This document shows, piece by piece, positions 28,153-37,038 of a stretch of 64,000 nt of DNA. Each line of letters begins with the position of its first letter. The stretch's first letter is position 1. Source of the stretch: Thalassotalea sp. ND16A (GTDB lineage: Bacteria; Pseudomonadota; Gammaproteobacteria; Enterobacterales; Alteromonadaceae); contig NZ_JQDZ01000112.1 of the NCBI RefSeq assembly GCF_000764205.1, forward strand, positions 272,716 to 336,715, in the 5' to 3' direction. The notes under the pieces are model-generated. The model worked only from the letters and a program-made list of their open reading frames with translations, was not told where the DNA came from and did not search any database. The translations under genes and the position numbers were made by a program.

Positions 28153-28704
28153 TTAAGCTACAGCAACAGCTATTTGCTCTTCGGTTAATGCACTGACCAC
28201 ATCCATAAGTTGGGCTTTTATTTCATTATTGCTAATGCTTTGCGTTTCCATATCGAAGTTATTGTAAAAACTTGGTAAAGAGAAACTGCCTTTCACATCA
28301 CCGGCAAAGTATGGCGCAGAGCCTGTTGCTGCGGCTAACACGCTACCCGCACCGCCAGGGCCAGGAGACGTTGCCAGTAAGATCATCGGCTTGTTTTGAA
28401 ATACCTTTTGATCGATACGCGAGGTCCAGTCAAACAAGTTTTTATAGGCGGCGGTGTAGCTGCCGTTATGTTCGGCAAATGAGATCATGATGGCGTCGCC
28501 ACTGCCCAATTTATCAAAGAACTGTTGTGCCAGCTCAGGCTTTCCTAACTCGGCTTCACGGTCTTCACTAAATAGCGGTAATTCATAATCATTAATATCA
28601 ACTACTTCAACTTCGCTGTCTTCGACCAAGTTTGCCGCGTACGTTACCAGGCTCTTGTTTACCGATTTTGAACTGCTTGTTGCTGCCAGGGCGATAATTT
28701 TCAT
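28153..28704 (-). CDS. NADPH-dependent FMN reductase family protein
   Basis: 183 aa flavodoxin-like fold. IIALAATSSSKSVNKSL is the FMN phosphate loop, FAEHNGSYTAAYKNLFDWTSR is the conserved central motif of the family, and ATSPGPGGAGSVL follows. Such enzymes reduce flavins, quinones or chromate with NAD(P)H. Single gene; no partner is evident. Confidence 0.85.
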   Translation of the reverse strand: MKIIALAATSSSKSVNKSLVTYAANLVEDSEVEVVDINDYELPLFSEDREAELGKPELAQQFFDKLGSGDAIMISFAEHNGSYTAAYKNLFDWTSRIDQKVFQNKPMILLATSPGPGGAGSVLAAATGSAPYFAGDVKGSFSLPSFYNNFDMETQSISNNEIKAQLMDVVSALTEEQIAVAVA

Positions 28705-28886
28705 AATGATGATCCTCTATTAATAAATAATTTGTCTTCGTTAAACTTGCAGCTATTGTCTGGTTTTTCAAAAATATTTACTAGCGGATAAATTCGAATA
28801 AACTGTTCTATTTTTTCGTTTACTCTGCGGGAGCACCCGTTATAATTGATGTTTTTTTAAACATCAATTTTTTAAAAGAGTAAATA

Positions 28887-29231
28887 ATGTCTATTTCAAC
28901 ATTTCTAAGCAAGCTAAACACTAGCCCTGAGAGCATTCAGTTTACCGAGACGATGGCGGTGATCAAGGATAACTACGCTTATACGGCCAGCACGTTCGTT
29001 AATGGTGATATTACTAATGAAGCTGGCAGCAATGAAGGGTCTTGTAAAATATTTGCCTTTGCGCAATTAAATCAGTTAACCAAAGCGCAAACCTTGGCAT
29101 GTTTTGGTGATTATTACCGTCAGGACGTTCTGCCAAACCCAGAAGGCAGTGATCATGCCAATATTCGCAATTTCATCACTCATGGCTGGGCGGGTATTAA
29201 GTTTAGCCGAATCGCTTTAACTGTAAACTAA
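28887..29231 (+). CDS. HopJ type III effector-like family protein
   Basis: 114 aa covering the whole HopJ family domain: FTETMAVIKDNYAYTASTFVNG, NEGSCKIFAFAQLN, ACFGDYYRQDVL, and the ending NIRNFITHGWAGI. The name comes from a Pseudomonas effector, but the family is common in free-living marine bacteria without type III secretion, and none is seen here, so an effector role is unlikely. TAAAAGAG precedes the ATG. Confidence 0.88.
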   Translation: MSISTFLSKLNTSPESIQFTETMAVIKDNYAYTASTFVNGDITNEAGSNEGSCKIFAFAQLNQLTKAQTLACFGDYYRQDVLPNPEGSDHANIRNFITHGWAGIKFSRIALTVN

Positions 29232-29307
29232 ATTAGCTATTGATCAACACTGTGGTTTGGTTAATATGGCGTATCTGTTAATAATAACCCGATAGAAAGT
29301 AACCCTG

Positions 29308-30213
29308 TTGAAAATTATCTGTAAATTTATGCTGATAGCCAAAGTAAAAGCGTTTGTCCGCCAGCCGCTTTTGCTGATTACTTTAATCGGTACTGCGTCT
29401 GTATCTCCTTTTTCGGCGGCAAATCAGGGCAGTGCTTTAGGGCTAGATCTTTCACAAGGCAAACCGTTATGGGAAGCAGGGCTGTTCAGTGCGGCATTTC
29501 GCGGGCCGATATATCCGGCGTCCGAAGATTATCAAAACAAATTTTTGCCTGTGCCATTTTTTATTTATCGCGGTGATAAAATTCGCATTGGTGACGAGTC
29601 GTTGATCAAAGCCATCGCTGTTGAAAAAGAAACCTTTAAGTTAGATGTTTCCTTAGGGGGCGCCTTTAATGCCGATTCCGAAGATTCGAAAATTCGCCAG
29701 GGCATGCCCGATTTAGACTTTATGTTTGAAATAGGTCCACAGGCAAGTTTTTTATTGGCAGAGAGTGAGCACAGTGAAACCTGGTTAAATTTGCAACTTC
29801 GCTCGGTTTTCTCTACCGATTTCTCTGCTGTTCAGCAACGTGGTTATGTGTTCCAACCAGAAATTTCTTATAAAAAACATGATTTTGTCGTAGCAGACAA
29901 CACCTTGTTTTTAGCGATTGCACCAACCTTTGCCACGGCCAAAACCCACCAATATTTTTACGATGTCGAGCAAGCCTATGTAAATGACGAGCGAGAATTT
30001 TATCAGGCCAACGGCGGTTATTTAGGCAGTAAAGTGACCATTGCCAACCGTTATAGTGTTAACAAACGCTTGATGGTGTTTGCTGGCGTGCAACTGGGCG
30101 TGTGGGCTGGTGCGAAAAATGAAGCAAGCCCGTTATTCCAGCAAGACCTTACCTATACCGTAGCGCTGGGGCTGAAATGGAGTATTTTTAGTAGCTCCAC
30201 TGTAGTCGATTAG
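29308..30213 (+). CDS. MipA/OmpV family outer-membrane protein
   Basis: 301 aa from TTG 29308, or 294 aa from ATG 29329; neither start has a good ribosome binding site. A signal peptide ends near residue 38 (SPFSAA). The barrel has the family features WEAGLFSAAFRGPIYPASEDY, VPFFIYRGDKIRIGD and the C-terminal LTYTVALGLKWSIF. MipA/OmpV proteins are outer-membrane barrels, some scaffolding murein synthases; the role here is unknown. Confidence 0.8.
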   Translation: MKIICKFMLIAKVKAFVRQPLLLITLIGTASVSPFSAANQGSALGLDLSQGKPLWEAGLFSAAFRGPIYPASEDYQNKFLPVPFFIYRGDKIRIGDESLIKAIAVEKETFKLDVSLGGAFNADSEDSKIRQGMPDLDFMFEIGPQASFLLAESEHSETWLNLQLRSVFSTDFSAVQQRGYVFQPEISYKKHDFVVADNTLFLAIAPTFATAKTHQYFYDVEQAYVNDEREFYQANGGYLGSKVTIANRYSVNKRLMVFAGVQLGVWAGAKNEASPLFQQDLTYTVALGLKWSIFSSSTVVD

Positions 30214-30365
30214 CTTCTATCTAACTGCAAAGCAGCGTAACGTCGTTGCCTAATTTATACCACTCAATTAGTTAATGATATCTATTGATGTCTGCATTAC
30301 TTCGCCGTATATTATCTGGTCATACCACCTTGGTTTGAATTTTACTTAGTAAGGATGCAATCATT

Positions 30366-31268
30366 TTGATCCAGCAAGAATCACTTTTTATTGAAGATAA
30401 TGGCCATCAATTACATCTTCGTCATATTCATCAACCGACAACTACCAGTAAGCTTGATGGTGTGCCGGTGTTAATGGTGCATGGGGCGGTGGAGAATGGC
30501 CGAATTTTTTATACCGAAAAAGGCAAAGGCTTAGCTTGTTACTTGGCAGAACAAGGCTTTGATGTTTATGTACTCGACTTGCGCGGCCGCGGCAAAAGCA
30601 CGCCATTGATTAATGCCGAATCGGATTATGGTCAACATGAGGTGATCACCCACGACTTGCCGTTAATCATCGAGCATATATTTACCCTAACCAAGCAGCC
30701 GCTGCATTTGATTTCTCACTCTTGGGGGGGAGTTTTAGTGGCGAGCGTGTTGGCCCGACATGCTGAGCTAGTCAATAAGGTGCGCTCTAACATTTGCTTT
30801 GGTACGAAACGCTCGATCACCATCAGTGGTATTGAAAAGTACCTGAAGGTGAATCTGTTTTGGAACCGGCTGGCATTGCGAATGGCAAAACGTAAAGGCT
30901 ATTTAGATGCGAAAAAATACGGGGTTGGCTCAGATAATGAAACACAGAAGTCATTAGCTCACAGTGTCGCCTGGGTAAAACGCGGTCCCTGGCATGATCC
31001 GTTCGACGGTTTTGATTATCAATCGGCGGCGAAAAATATTATCTGGCCCCCCACCTGGCATTTAACCGGTATTAACGACTCGGTTTTAGGCAATAAAGTG
31101 GACGTAAAACATTTCATCGAGGAAACTGAAAATCGCAATGCCAAATTCACCGTATTATCGAAACGCAACGGCAACGCGGTAGATTATGATCATATCGATA
31201 TACTGACCCATGCAAAAGCAGTTGATGATCATTTTCCGAAACTTGTTAACTGGTTGCAAAATAAATAA
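30366..31268 (+). CDS. Alpha/beta hydrolase
   Basis: 300 aa from TTG 30366, which has AAGGA about ten bases upstream. An alpha/beta-hydrolase fold with the oxyanion-region [19 protein letters not shown] and nucleophile elbow SHSWGG (Ser about residue 118); the His is likely in the VDYDHIDIL segment near the C-terminus. No signal peptide, so cytoplasmic. The substrate is unknown; lipase/esterase-like enzymes of this type often act on acyl esters. Confidence 0.8.
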   Translation: MIQQESLFIEDNGHQLHLRHIHQPTTTSKLDGVPVLMVHGAVENGRIFYTEKGKGLACYLAEQGFDVYVLDLRGRGKSTPLINAESDYGQHEVITHDLPLIIEHIFTLTKQPLHLISHSWGGVLVASVLARHAELVNKVRSNICFGTKRSITISGIEKYLKVNLFWNRLALRMAKRKGYLDAKKYGVGSDNETQKSLAHSVAWVKRGPWHDPFDGFDYQSAAKNIIWPPTWHLTGINDSVLGNKVDVKHFIEETENRNAKFTVLSKRNGNAVDYDHIDILTHAKAVDDHFPKLVNWLQNK

Positions 31269-31352
31269 AATAGCCGTTGATACAAAGAGTTAACAGTATT
31301 TAGTGGTGAGTGGACTATACTGCTTAGATAACGTTAATGATGAGGAGTCTGT

Positions 31353-31781
31353 ATGCGCTTTCTTTCACGCCGGTTAGTAATGCCCAATGATTTAAATTAT
31401 GCCAATGCACTTTTTGGGGGCCGGGCGCTGGAGTGGATTGATGAAGAGGCGGCGATGTATGCGATTTGCCAGTTAGGCACCAATTCGCTCGTGACCAAGC
31501 ACATTGGTGAGATCAGTTTTGAGTCACCGGCATTGCAAGGTGATATTGTTGAATTTGGCTTAGAAATTAAAGCCGTAGGTAAGTCGTCGATCACTGTGTC
31601 TTGTTTGGTTCGCAACAAGGCCACAAAAAAAACCATTTGTTTGGCCGATGATATTGTCTTTGTCCAAGTTGACCCGGTAACGCGTTTGCCAATGCCGCAT
31701 GGCAAGAATATCGAACTATTGAAAACACAAACCGAAGAAGAATTGCAAACACTGAACATGTTAAAATCAGACCAGGGTTAG
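31353..31781 (+). CDS. Acyl-CoA thioesterase (hotdog fold)
   Basis: 142 aa. The start SRRLVMPNDLNYANALFGGRALEWIDEEAA is the typical YciA/acyl-CoA thioesterase opening with the catalytic Asp in the central helix, followed by ISFESPALQGDIVEFG. It hydrolyses acyl-CoA esters; chain-length preference is unknown. TGAGGAG precedes the ATG. It lies 50 bp upstream of the MscS gene, same strand. Confidence 0.85.
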   Translation: MRFLSRRLVMPNDLNYANALFGGRALEWIDEEAAMYAICQLGTNSLVTKHIGEISFESPALQGDIVEFGLEIKAVGKSSITVSCLVRNKATKKTICLADDIVFVQVDPVTRLPMPHGKNIELLKTQTEEELQTLNMLKSDQG

Positions 31782-31831
31782 TTATGTAATTACCCCTCAT
31801 GACTTGAATAAAAATAACTTGAGATAATGAA

Positions 31832-32728
31832 ATGGCAGAACAGGCAACAGCACAAAGTCCCACAACAGCAAGCAACTACGATGCGGCAAATTTATTGAAA
31901 GATGAAATCGATTTAATCAATCAGCTGTACGAAATATCCGTTAACTTTTTTGCCAATTACAGTTTTCAGTTAATTGGTGCCTTCATCATCTTCTTAGTTG
32001 GCTATTACATTGCCGGTAAAGTCGCGAAGTGGGTATTATTTCTCTGCGAAAAAAATAAGTTGGATGTAACCTTAAGTCGTTTCATTGCCAATACCACGAA
32101 AATGTTGATGGTGGTGTTAATTACCATTATCGCGTTAGGCAAAATAGGGGTCAGTGTGACTCCGTTTATTGCCACTATTGGTGCCTTGTCTCTTGGTGCT
32201 GGCTTGGCGTTGCAAGGCTTGTTATCTAATTACGCCGCTGGCTTTAATATTATTATGATCAGGCCATTTGTGGTGGGCGATACCATTACTGTGCAAGGCG
32301 TCACTGGGGTAGTAAAAGAAGTGTTGCTTGCTTATACTATTTTATCCGATGAAGATGGTGTGCAAATAACCATTCCTAATAAGCACATCGTTGGTGAAGT
32401 GTTGCAAAACTCGCAACAAGACTCGTTATTAGAATTGAGCGTGGGCATTTCCTACGATCATAACCCGGTTGAGGTGGTTAAGATGCTCAGCCCAACAATT
32501 AGCGGCTTAACGGTGCTCAGTAAAGATAAAAAACCGCAATTTGGCATTGATGAATTTGCCGATAGTGCCATTGTTTTGGGGATACGGTTATGGGTGCCGA
32601 CGGAAAACTTATACGCCGCCAAATATCAGGCTTACGAAGAAATTTATCAGGCGCTTGATAACGCCAAGATTAAAATTCCTTATCCGCAAACCGATGTGCA
32701 TTTATTTAAAACAGAAGAATCAATATAA
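31832..32728 (+). CDS. Small-conductance mechanosensitive channel (MscS family)
   Basis: 298 aa, close to E. coli MscS (286). Three N-terminal TM helices; the pore helix region IGALSLGAGLALQGLLSNYAAG (about 118-139) with the Gly/Ala packing pattern, then IMIRPFVVGDTI and the beta and alpha/beta domains ending QTDVHLF. It acts as an inner-membrane safety valve against hypo-osmotic shock. Confidence 0.9.
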   Translation: MAEQATAQSPTTASNYDAANLLKDEIDLINQLYEISVNFFANYSFQLIGAFIIFLVGYYIAGKVAKWVLFLCEKNKLDVTLSRFIANTTKMLMVVLITIIALGKIGVSVTPFIATIGALSLGAGLALQGLLSNYAAGFNIIMIRPFVVGDTITVQGVTGVVKEVLLAYTILSDEDGVQITIPNKHIVGEVLQNSQQDSLLELSVGISYDHNPVEVVKMLSPTISGLTVLSKDKKPQFGIDEFADSAIVLGIRLWVPTENLYAAKYQAYEEIYQALDNAKIKIPYPQTDVHLFKTEESI

Positions 32729-32760
32729 TACTCTAAGCTGAATTTAGAATATCAGATGCA

Positions 32761-33732
32761 TTAAAACCTTTCGTTAACCCAGTGCGCTTTTTGTTCTGGG
32801 TTAAGAAAGCTCCAGGCAATAAAACGACTAATTTTTTGCCCTTGTGCCATTTTTACTACTTTAATGTCGGCCACTCCCGCTTTTTTTAACGCCAATTTCA
32901 ACGGTTTAATGTTGTCCTTTTTAGACAGCAAACTTGTGAACCACAGCACCTGTGTTTGATAATGTTTACTCTCAGTTATCATCTTGCGCACAAATTTAAG
33001 CTCACCACCATCACACCACAACTCTGCATTTTGGCCGCCAAAGTTTAATTTGCTTTCACTTTTAATGGCGTTACTTTTGTGTTTATTGAGGTTTTGCCAC
33101 TTCTGCTGGCTGCCTTTAGTGGCATCATTCATCGATGCATGAAAGGGCGGGTTACATAGGGTTAAAGCAAAGTACTCATTGGCTTTGATAATGCCCTGAA
33201 AGGTATGAGTAGGATCACCTTGCAGCCGGCACTCAATATTTTCCGACAAGCCTGAATTGTGACTAAGATTTTCGTTGGCAAATTTTATCGACACTGGATC
33301 AATGTCGCTGGCGACAAATTGCCATTGATAACAGCGTTGCGCCAAAATAGGGTAAATACAACTGGCACCGGTACCAATATCGAGTACTCTGACTTTGCCG
33401 GGGCGCGGTATTTTATTGCCATTGCTTTGTTTTAATAAATCGGCAAGGTAATGCAGGTAGTCAACTCGGCCAGGAATGGGGGGGCATAAGTAGCCATCAG
33501 GTATATCCCAGTGCTGTATTTGATAATGGTGCTTTAGCAATGCCAGATTAAGCGCTTTTACCGCGTCACTATTGGCAAAATCAATGCTGAGATTTTGATA
33601 TTGATTGGTTGTTACAAACGCCTTTAGGGGCGGATGCGTGCGAACAAGTGCCACCAAATCATAGCCATGATTGTGCCGGTTACGCGGGTGTAACTGTGGT
33701 TTTAGCACATTATGGGGGTTATTTTCGGCCAA
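32761..33732 (-). CDS. rlmF: 23S rRNA (adenine(1618)-N6)-methyltransferase RlmF
   Basis: 323 aa. The N-terminal LHPRNRHNHGYDLVALV is the RlmF signature; the SAM site is VLDIGTGASCIYPILA and the adenine-methylase motif is NPPFHAS. It modifies A1618 of 23S rRNA. Its start overlaps the end of the DUF2947 gene by 14 bp, so the two are probably translated from one mRNA. Confidence 0.93.
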   Translation of the reverse strand: MAENNPHNVLKPQLHPRNRHNHGYDLVALVRTHPPLKAFVTTNQYQNLSIDFANSDAVKALNLALLKHHYQIQHWDIPDGYLCPPIPGRVDYLHYLADLLKQSNGNKIPRPGKVRVLDIGTGASCIYPILAQRCYQWQFVASDIDPVSIKFANENLSHNSGLSENIECRLQGDPTHTFQGIIKANEYFALTLCNPPFHASMNDATKGSQQKWQNLNKHKSNAIKSESKLNFGGQNAELWCDGGELKFVRKMITESKHYQTQVLWFTSLLSKKDNIKPLKLALKKAGVADIKVVKMAQGQKISRFIAWSFLNPEQKAHWVNERF

Positions 33733-34189
33733 CTTTAAACGTTCCGTTTGATAAAAACTGTACCGCTTCAGGTCGTTTTTTGCCGATCAGTATTGGCCCA
33801 TCATCCATCATTAAAAAGTTTTTCCAACAACGCTTAAATACTGCCCAGGTAGTTTCGATCACCTGTTTTTTTGAATTGCAGTAATACACGGTAGTGTTAT
33901 CTTGCCAGCTGAGGTGCTCAAGGATCATGTCCGGCAATGCGTCGGCATCACTTTCCCAGGCCTTTTCCCACATCGCTTTATCACTCCAGCTGGCATCATC
34001 AAATGGCCAGTCTCCCTGACTGAAGAAATCGGGGTGATCGACTTGTTTGCTAATAAACTGACTCCATAATGCGCTCGAACGTGCGAGTGACATTGGTTTA
34101 ATTGCTTTTAAGTCTTGCTCACTGATGGGCAGGTTTTTAAAACGAAAAACCCAGGCATGTTTTAAATCGTCAATGGCGATATAACTCAT
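33719..34189 (-). CDS. DUF2947 domain protein
   Basis: 156 aa, full-length match to the DUF2947 family by its features (AWVFRFKNLPISEQDL, WPFDDASW, TVYYCNSKKQVIETTWAVFKRCWKNFL, DDGPILIGKK). The family is common in Vibrio and Alteromonadales and of unknown function. It is immediately upstream of, and overlapping, rlmF. No signal peptide. Confidence 0.85.
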   Translation of the reverse strand: MSYIAIDDLKHAWVFRFKNLPISEQDLKAIKPMSLARSSALWSQFISKQVDHPDFFSQGDWPFDDASWSDKAMWEKAWESDADALPDMILEHLSWQDNTTVYYCNSKKQVIETTWAVFKRCWKNFLMMDDGPILIGKKRPEAVQFLSNGTFKVGRK

Positions 34190-34330
34190 TAATATATTCT
34201 TGTTTGATTAGCGTGCGCCGATTATACCATTTAGATTGTGCTTGCGGTATGCTTAGCGTTATTGAATTAGTTACAGCAATCGCTGAGTCATTATATGTTT
34301 AGCTCGATTGATAATAAGGTTTTGTAAGAG

Positions 34331-34675
34331 ATGTCTTCAGATAGATTTGGCACCAGCGCCAATTATAAAAGTAAAGAACAAGGGTACCGGGATAGGGCGT
34401 TAAAGCTGTTTCCCTGGGTTTGTGGCCGCTGTGCCCGCGAGTTTGAATACTCAAACATTAAAGAATTAACCGTGCATCACATCGACCATGATCACACCAA
34501 TAATCCGCAAGATGGAAGTAATTGGGAGTTATTGTGTATTTATTGTCACGACAATGAACACGCCAAATATACCGATCAACAGCAATATGGCAGAGAAGTC
34601 AAAGCCGGCGATACTAACCAAGACTCGGCGACGTATAATCCATTTGCCGATTTAAAGTCGATGTTAAAGAAATAA
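34331..34675 (+). CDS. yajD: YajD family HNH nuclease
   Basis: 114 aa. Zinc-knuckle Cys pair CGRCAREF, HNH core LTVHHIDHDHTNNPQDGSNWELLCIYCHDNEH. All HNH residues (H, N, H) and four zinc Cys are present. YajD-type proteins are small HNH nucleases of unclear substrate. TAAGAG lies before the ATG. Single gene, followed 78 bp later by the SEC-C protein gene. Confidence 0.88.
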   Translation: MSSDRFGTSANYKSKEQGYRDRALKLFPWVCGRCAREFEYSNIKELTVHHIDHDHTNNPQDGSNWELLCIYCHDNEHAKYTDQQQYGREVKAGDTNQDSATYNPFADLKSMLKK

Positions 34676-34753
34676 GCTGACGGTCAATAAGTTAAGCTGA
34701 TAGAATACGCCCGCTTAATTTTGGGCTTTTTCATTAACACTTAGGATCTTATT

Positions 34754-35086
34754 ATGTCTAAATTTTTCTACCGTGGTACACCAGACGTTATGGGTAAGTA
34801 CGGTAAAGCGGGTTATAGCCCGAAAGCGAAAATGAAATTAGGCACGGCAAACAATCCGTTGACCTTGGTTGTTGCCAATGATGAACGTCTGAAAGAAGTG
34901 CAAGCGCTAGTTATCGAGCATAACCTGGTTGCCAATATCGACGTAAATAGTGAAACGGTAGAAAACTTGCTTGAGCTTGATGGCGTACTAAATACACCGA
35001 AAACTCAAGTGTTTGCCAAAACCCCTGAGCGCAATGACCCATGCAGCTGTGGCAGTGGCAAAAAATACAAGAAATGCTGCGGCTAA
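34754..35086 (+). CDS. SEC-C motif protein (PBPRA1643 family)
   Basis: 110 aa. It begins KFFYRGTPDVMGKYGKAGY, typical of the PBPRA1643-type SWIM/SEC-C family, and ends with a complete SEC-C zinc motif RNDPCSCGSGKKYKKCCG (CxC-x8-CC). The C-terminal motif resembles that of SecA and binds zinc. Function unknown. TTAGGA precedes the ATG; the pseudouridine synthase gene follows after 32 bp. Confidence 0.88.
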   Translation: MSKFFYRGTPDVMGKYGKAGYSPKAKMKLGTANNPLTLVVANDERLKEVQALVIEHNLVANIDVNSETVENLLELDGVLNTPKTQVFAKTPERNDPCSCGSGKKYKKCCG

Positions 35087-35118
35087 TGTTTTTCCGATAA
35101 GCGAGCGTTACTGGATAA

Positions 35119-35847
35119 ATGCAACGTAGCCGTTTAGATCGCTTTATCAGCTTAACGCTAAATATCAGTCGCCGTGATGTGCGGTTAATGCTGGCACAAA
35201 AACGGATAACCGTAGATGGCATTATTGTCAGCGATATTGGTTTGATCATCGATAAATTTTCTTTGATAGTGGTTGATGACAAGGTGTTGCAGAATTATCA
35301 ACCTAGTTATGTGATGGTACACAAACCGGTTGGAGTGGTGAGTGCGACCACCGATGAACAACATAAAACGGTGATTGATTTGCTCGACAGCGAACAATAC
35401 CCGGAAAAGACCGAGTTGCACATTGTTGGTCGGCTGGATTTGAATACTTCCGGGTTAATCTTGCTAACCAATGACAGCAGCTGGTCTGAGCGCTTAACGC
35501 AACCGAATGCAAAAGTTGCCAAACACTATAAAGTGACGTTAGCAGATGCAATTAGCGAAGATCTGCAACACGATTATGTGAGTGCCTTTGCCAAGGGCAT
35601 GTATTTTGCCTATGAAGACATCACCACTAAGGCTGCTAAACTTACGATAATCTCGCCACATACCGCGGTGTTAACACTCACCGAAGGCAGGTATCATCAA
35701 ATTAAGCGGATGTTTGGCCGCTTTCAAAACAAGGTTGTGGCGTTGCATCGTTTTGCCATTGGTAATTTAGAACTTGAGCAACAATTGCTCGTTGGCACAG
35801 CAAGGCGATTAACTGCGTGTGAAGTTAGACAAATCAGTGTAAAATAG
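35119..35847 (+). CDS. 16S rRNA pseudouridine synthase, RsuA family
   Basis: 242 aa. S4 domain (residues 1-60, RLDRFISLTLNISRRDVRLML), then the catalytic domain with GRLDLNTSGLILLTND (catalytic Asp in RLD) and the EGRYHQIKRMFGRFQNKV motif. The length and the S4 domain fit RsuA (16S U516), with RluE/RluB-type enzymes the alternative. It is same-strand, close behind the SEC-C gene. Confidence 0.88.
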   Translation: MQRSRLDRFISLTLNISRRDVRLMLAQKRITVDGIIVSDIGLIIDKFSLIVVDDKVLQNYQPSYVMVHKPVGVVSATTDEQHKTVIDLLDSEQYPEKTELHIVGRLDLNTSGLILLTNDSSWSERLTQPNAKVAKHYKVTLADAISEDLQHDYVSAFAKGMYFAYEDITTKAAKLTIISPHTAVLTLTEGRYHQIKRMFGRFQNKVVALHRFAIGNLELEQQLLVGTARRLTACEVRQISVK

Positions 35848-35885
35848 AGTCATATCAAGTAAGGCTATGTAAATTTAGGATCCCC

Positions 35886-36488
35886 ATGAGCAAAGCGCCA
35901 AAATACAGCTATCGCGTTGTTGAAAAACGCAACAATACCTGGACTGCAGAAATCCAACGTCAGGCAACATCGAAAAAGAAAGTGGTTTCTAAACGTCAAA
36001 CCAGTTTTGCCAGCGAAGACGAAGGCATTGCCTGGGCGAAAGTAGAGTTAGAGAAAATTTTAGTCAATCATATTGAACGCAATAAGCGTCATGATGAAGA
36101 GCGCGCTGAACAATATCAGGAAAAATTGAAAAAAGCGGAACTTGCCGCGGCAAAAGCTAGCCTGGAAGCCAGTGAAGAAGCAACGGCAGATGAGCAAGAA
36201 GAAAATGCGTCATTCGCTTTAACTGAAGAGCAACAATTGAAAGCCATTGCGGACTTACAAGAACTCGAACAGTTAGAAAATGATGATAGTGAAGACGATA
36301 GCGAATCTGCGTCTAAACCGAAGTTTGATTTTGAAGTTGAATTAGAACAAGCAGAGCTTGCGGAAAAAGAAGCTTTGAAAAAAGCGAAAGCGAAAAAGTC
36401 GAAAAAGGCCGATGCTACAGACGCTGACGATGATGCTTTAACCGCTGATGGCAGTGATAAAGTAAGCGATATTTACTTGCAAAAATAA
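35886..36488 (+). CDS. DUF3622 domain protein with acidic/lysine-rich tail
   Basis: 200 aa. The first 60 residues (KYSYRVVEKRNNTWTAEI, SFASEDEGIAWAKVEL) are a DUF3622 domain. The rest is a long low-complexity charged region of Ala, Glu, Asp and Lys, probably helical or disordered, longer than in most relatives. Function unknown. A terminator follows. Confidence 0.8.
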   Translation: MSKAPKYSYRVVEKRNNTWTAEIQRQATSKKKVVSKRQTSFASEDEGIAWAKVELEKILVNHIERNKRHDEERAEQYQEKLKKAELAAAKASLEASEEATADEQEENASFALTEEQQLKAIADLQELEQLENDDSEDDSESASKPKFDFEVELEQAELAEKEALKKAKAKKSKKADATDADDDALTADGSDKVSDIYLQK

Positions 36489-36550
36489 ACTTTCGAATTA
36501 ACAGAATTTAAACCTTCCATGGCAATTCTAAGTTAATTCAAGGATGAATT

Positions 36551-36583
36551 AAAAAAAGGCAAACGAGAGTTTGCCTTTTTTCG
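36551..36583 (+). terminator. Rho-independent terminator
   Basis: AAAAAAAGGCAAAC-gaga-GTTTGCCTTTTTT. Usable from both strands, so it may also end the rhodanese-gene transcript coming the other way. Confidence 0.9.
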
Positions 36584-36646
36584 TTTGAAAATACGGTTAA
36601 CCTGCGCTGATCCCTACAGGTAAGTTAACCGCCTGCGGCAGTATCC

Positions 36647-36994
36647 TTATGTACAAGCGATTTGGATTTTATCGATCTCACAGGTGATAACTGTCACATT
36701 TTCATAACCAACTCGCTGCAGTTGTTCTGCTGCAAGAGTCGCACGAGCAGAGGTAGCGCAGTGTAAGTAAATCGGCCTTTTGGGGTCTTTCTCAGTCTCC
36801 ATTAGCGTCATTTCAATTACGCCTCGGGGAATATTTGTCGCCCCCATGACAGGCTTAGCCAAGTGCTCTGCTGGCATTCTTACGTCAATCAGTAAGCCTT
36901 TATTTTGTTGGATTTCTGCAATTGCTTGTGCTGCGGTGATGCGCCTTGTATTTTGCGCAACTTGCTGTATCAGGTCTTTAATCGCTTTTAGCAT
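36647..36994 (-). CDS. Rhodanese-like domain protein
   Basis: 115 aa single rhodanese domain. LLIDVRMPAEHLAKPVMGATNIP is the N-terminal signature and the catalytic loop is HCATSARA (Cys in an eight-residue loop). It ends with an unusual TCEIDKIQIACT that adds two Cys. Likely a cytoplasmic sulfurtransferase; GlpE-like in size. Confidence 0.85.
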   Translation of the reverse strand: MLKAIKDLIQQVAQNTRRITAAQAIAEIQQNKGLLIDVRMPAEHLAKPVMGATNIPRGVIEMTLMETEKDPKRPIYLHCATSARATLAAEQLQRVGYENVTVITCEIDKIQIACT

Positions 36995-37038
36995 AATTTG
37001 TTCCTAAACTAGGTATTTCAACGTTATTATATCAGTCA

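Noticed and set aside
28887..29231. Type III secretion effector
   Set aside because: The HopJ name is inherited; the family is widespread in non-pathogens and no secretion genes are present.
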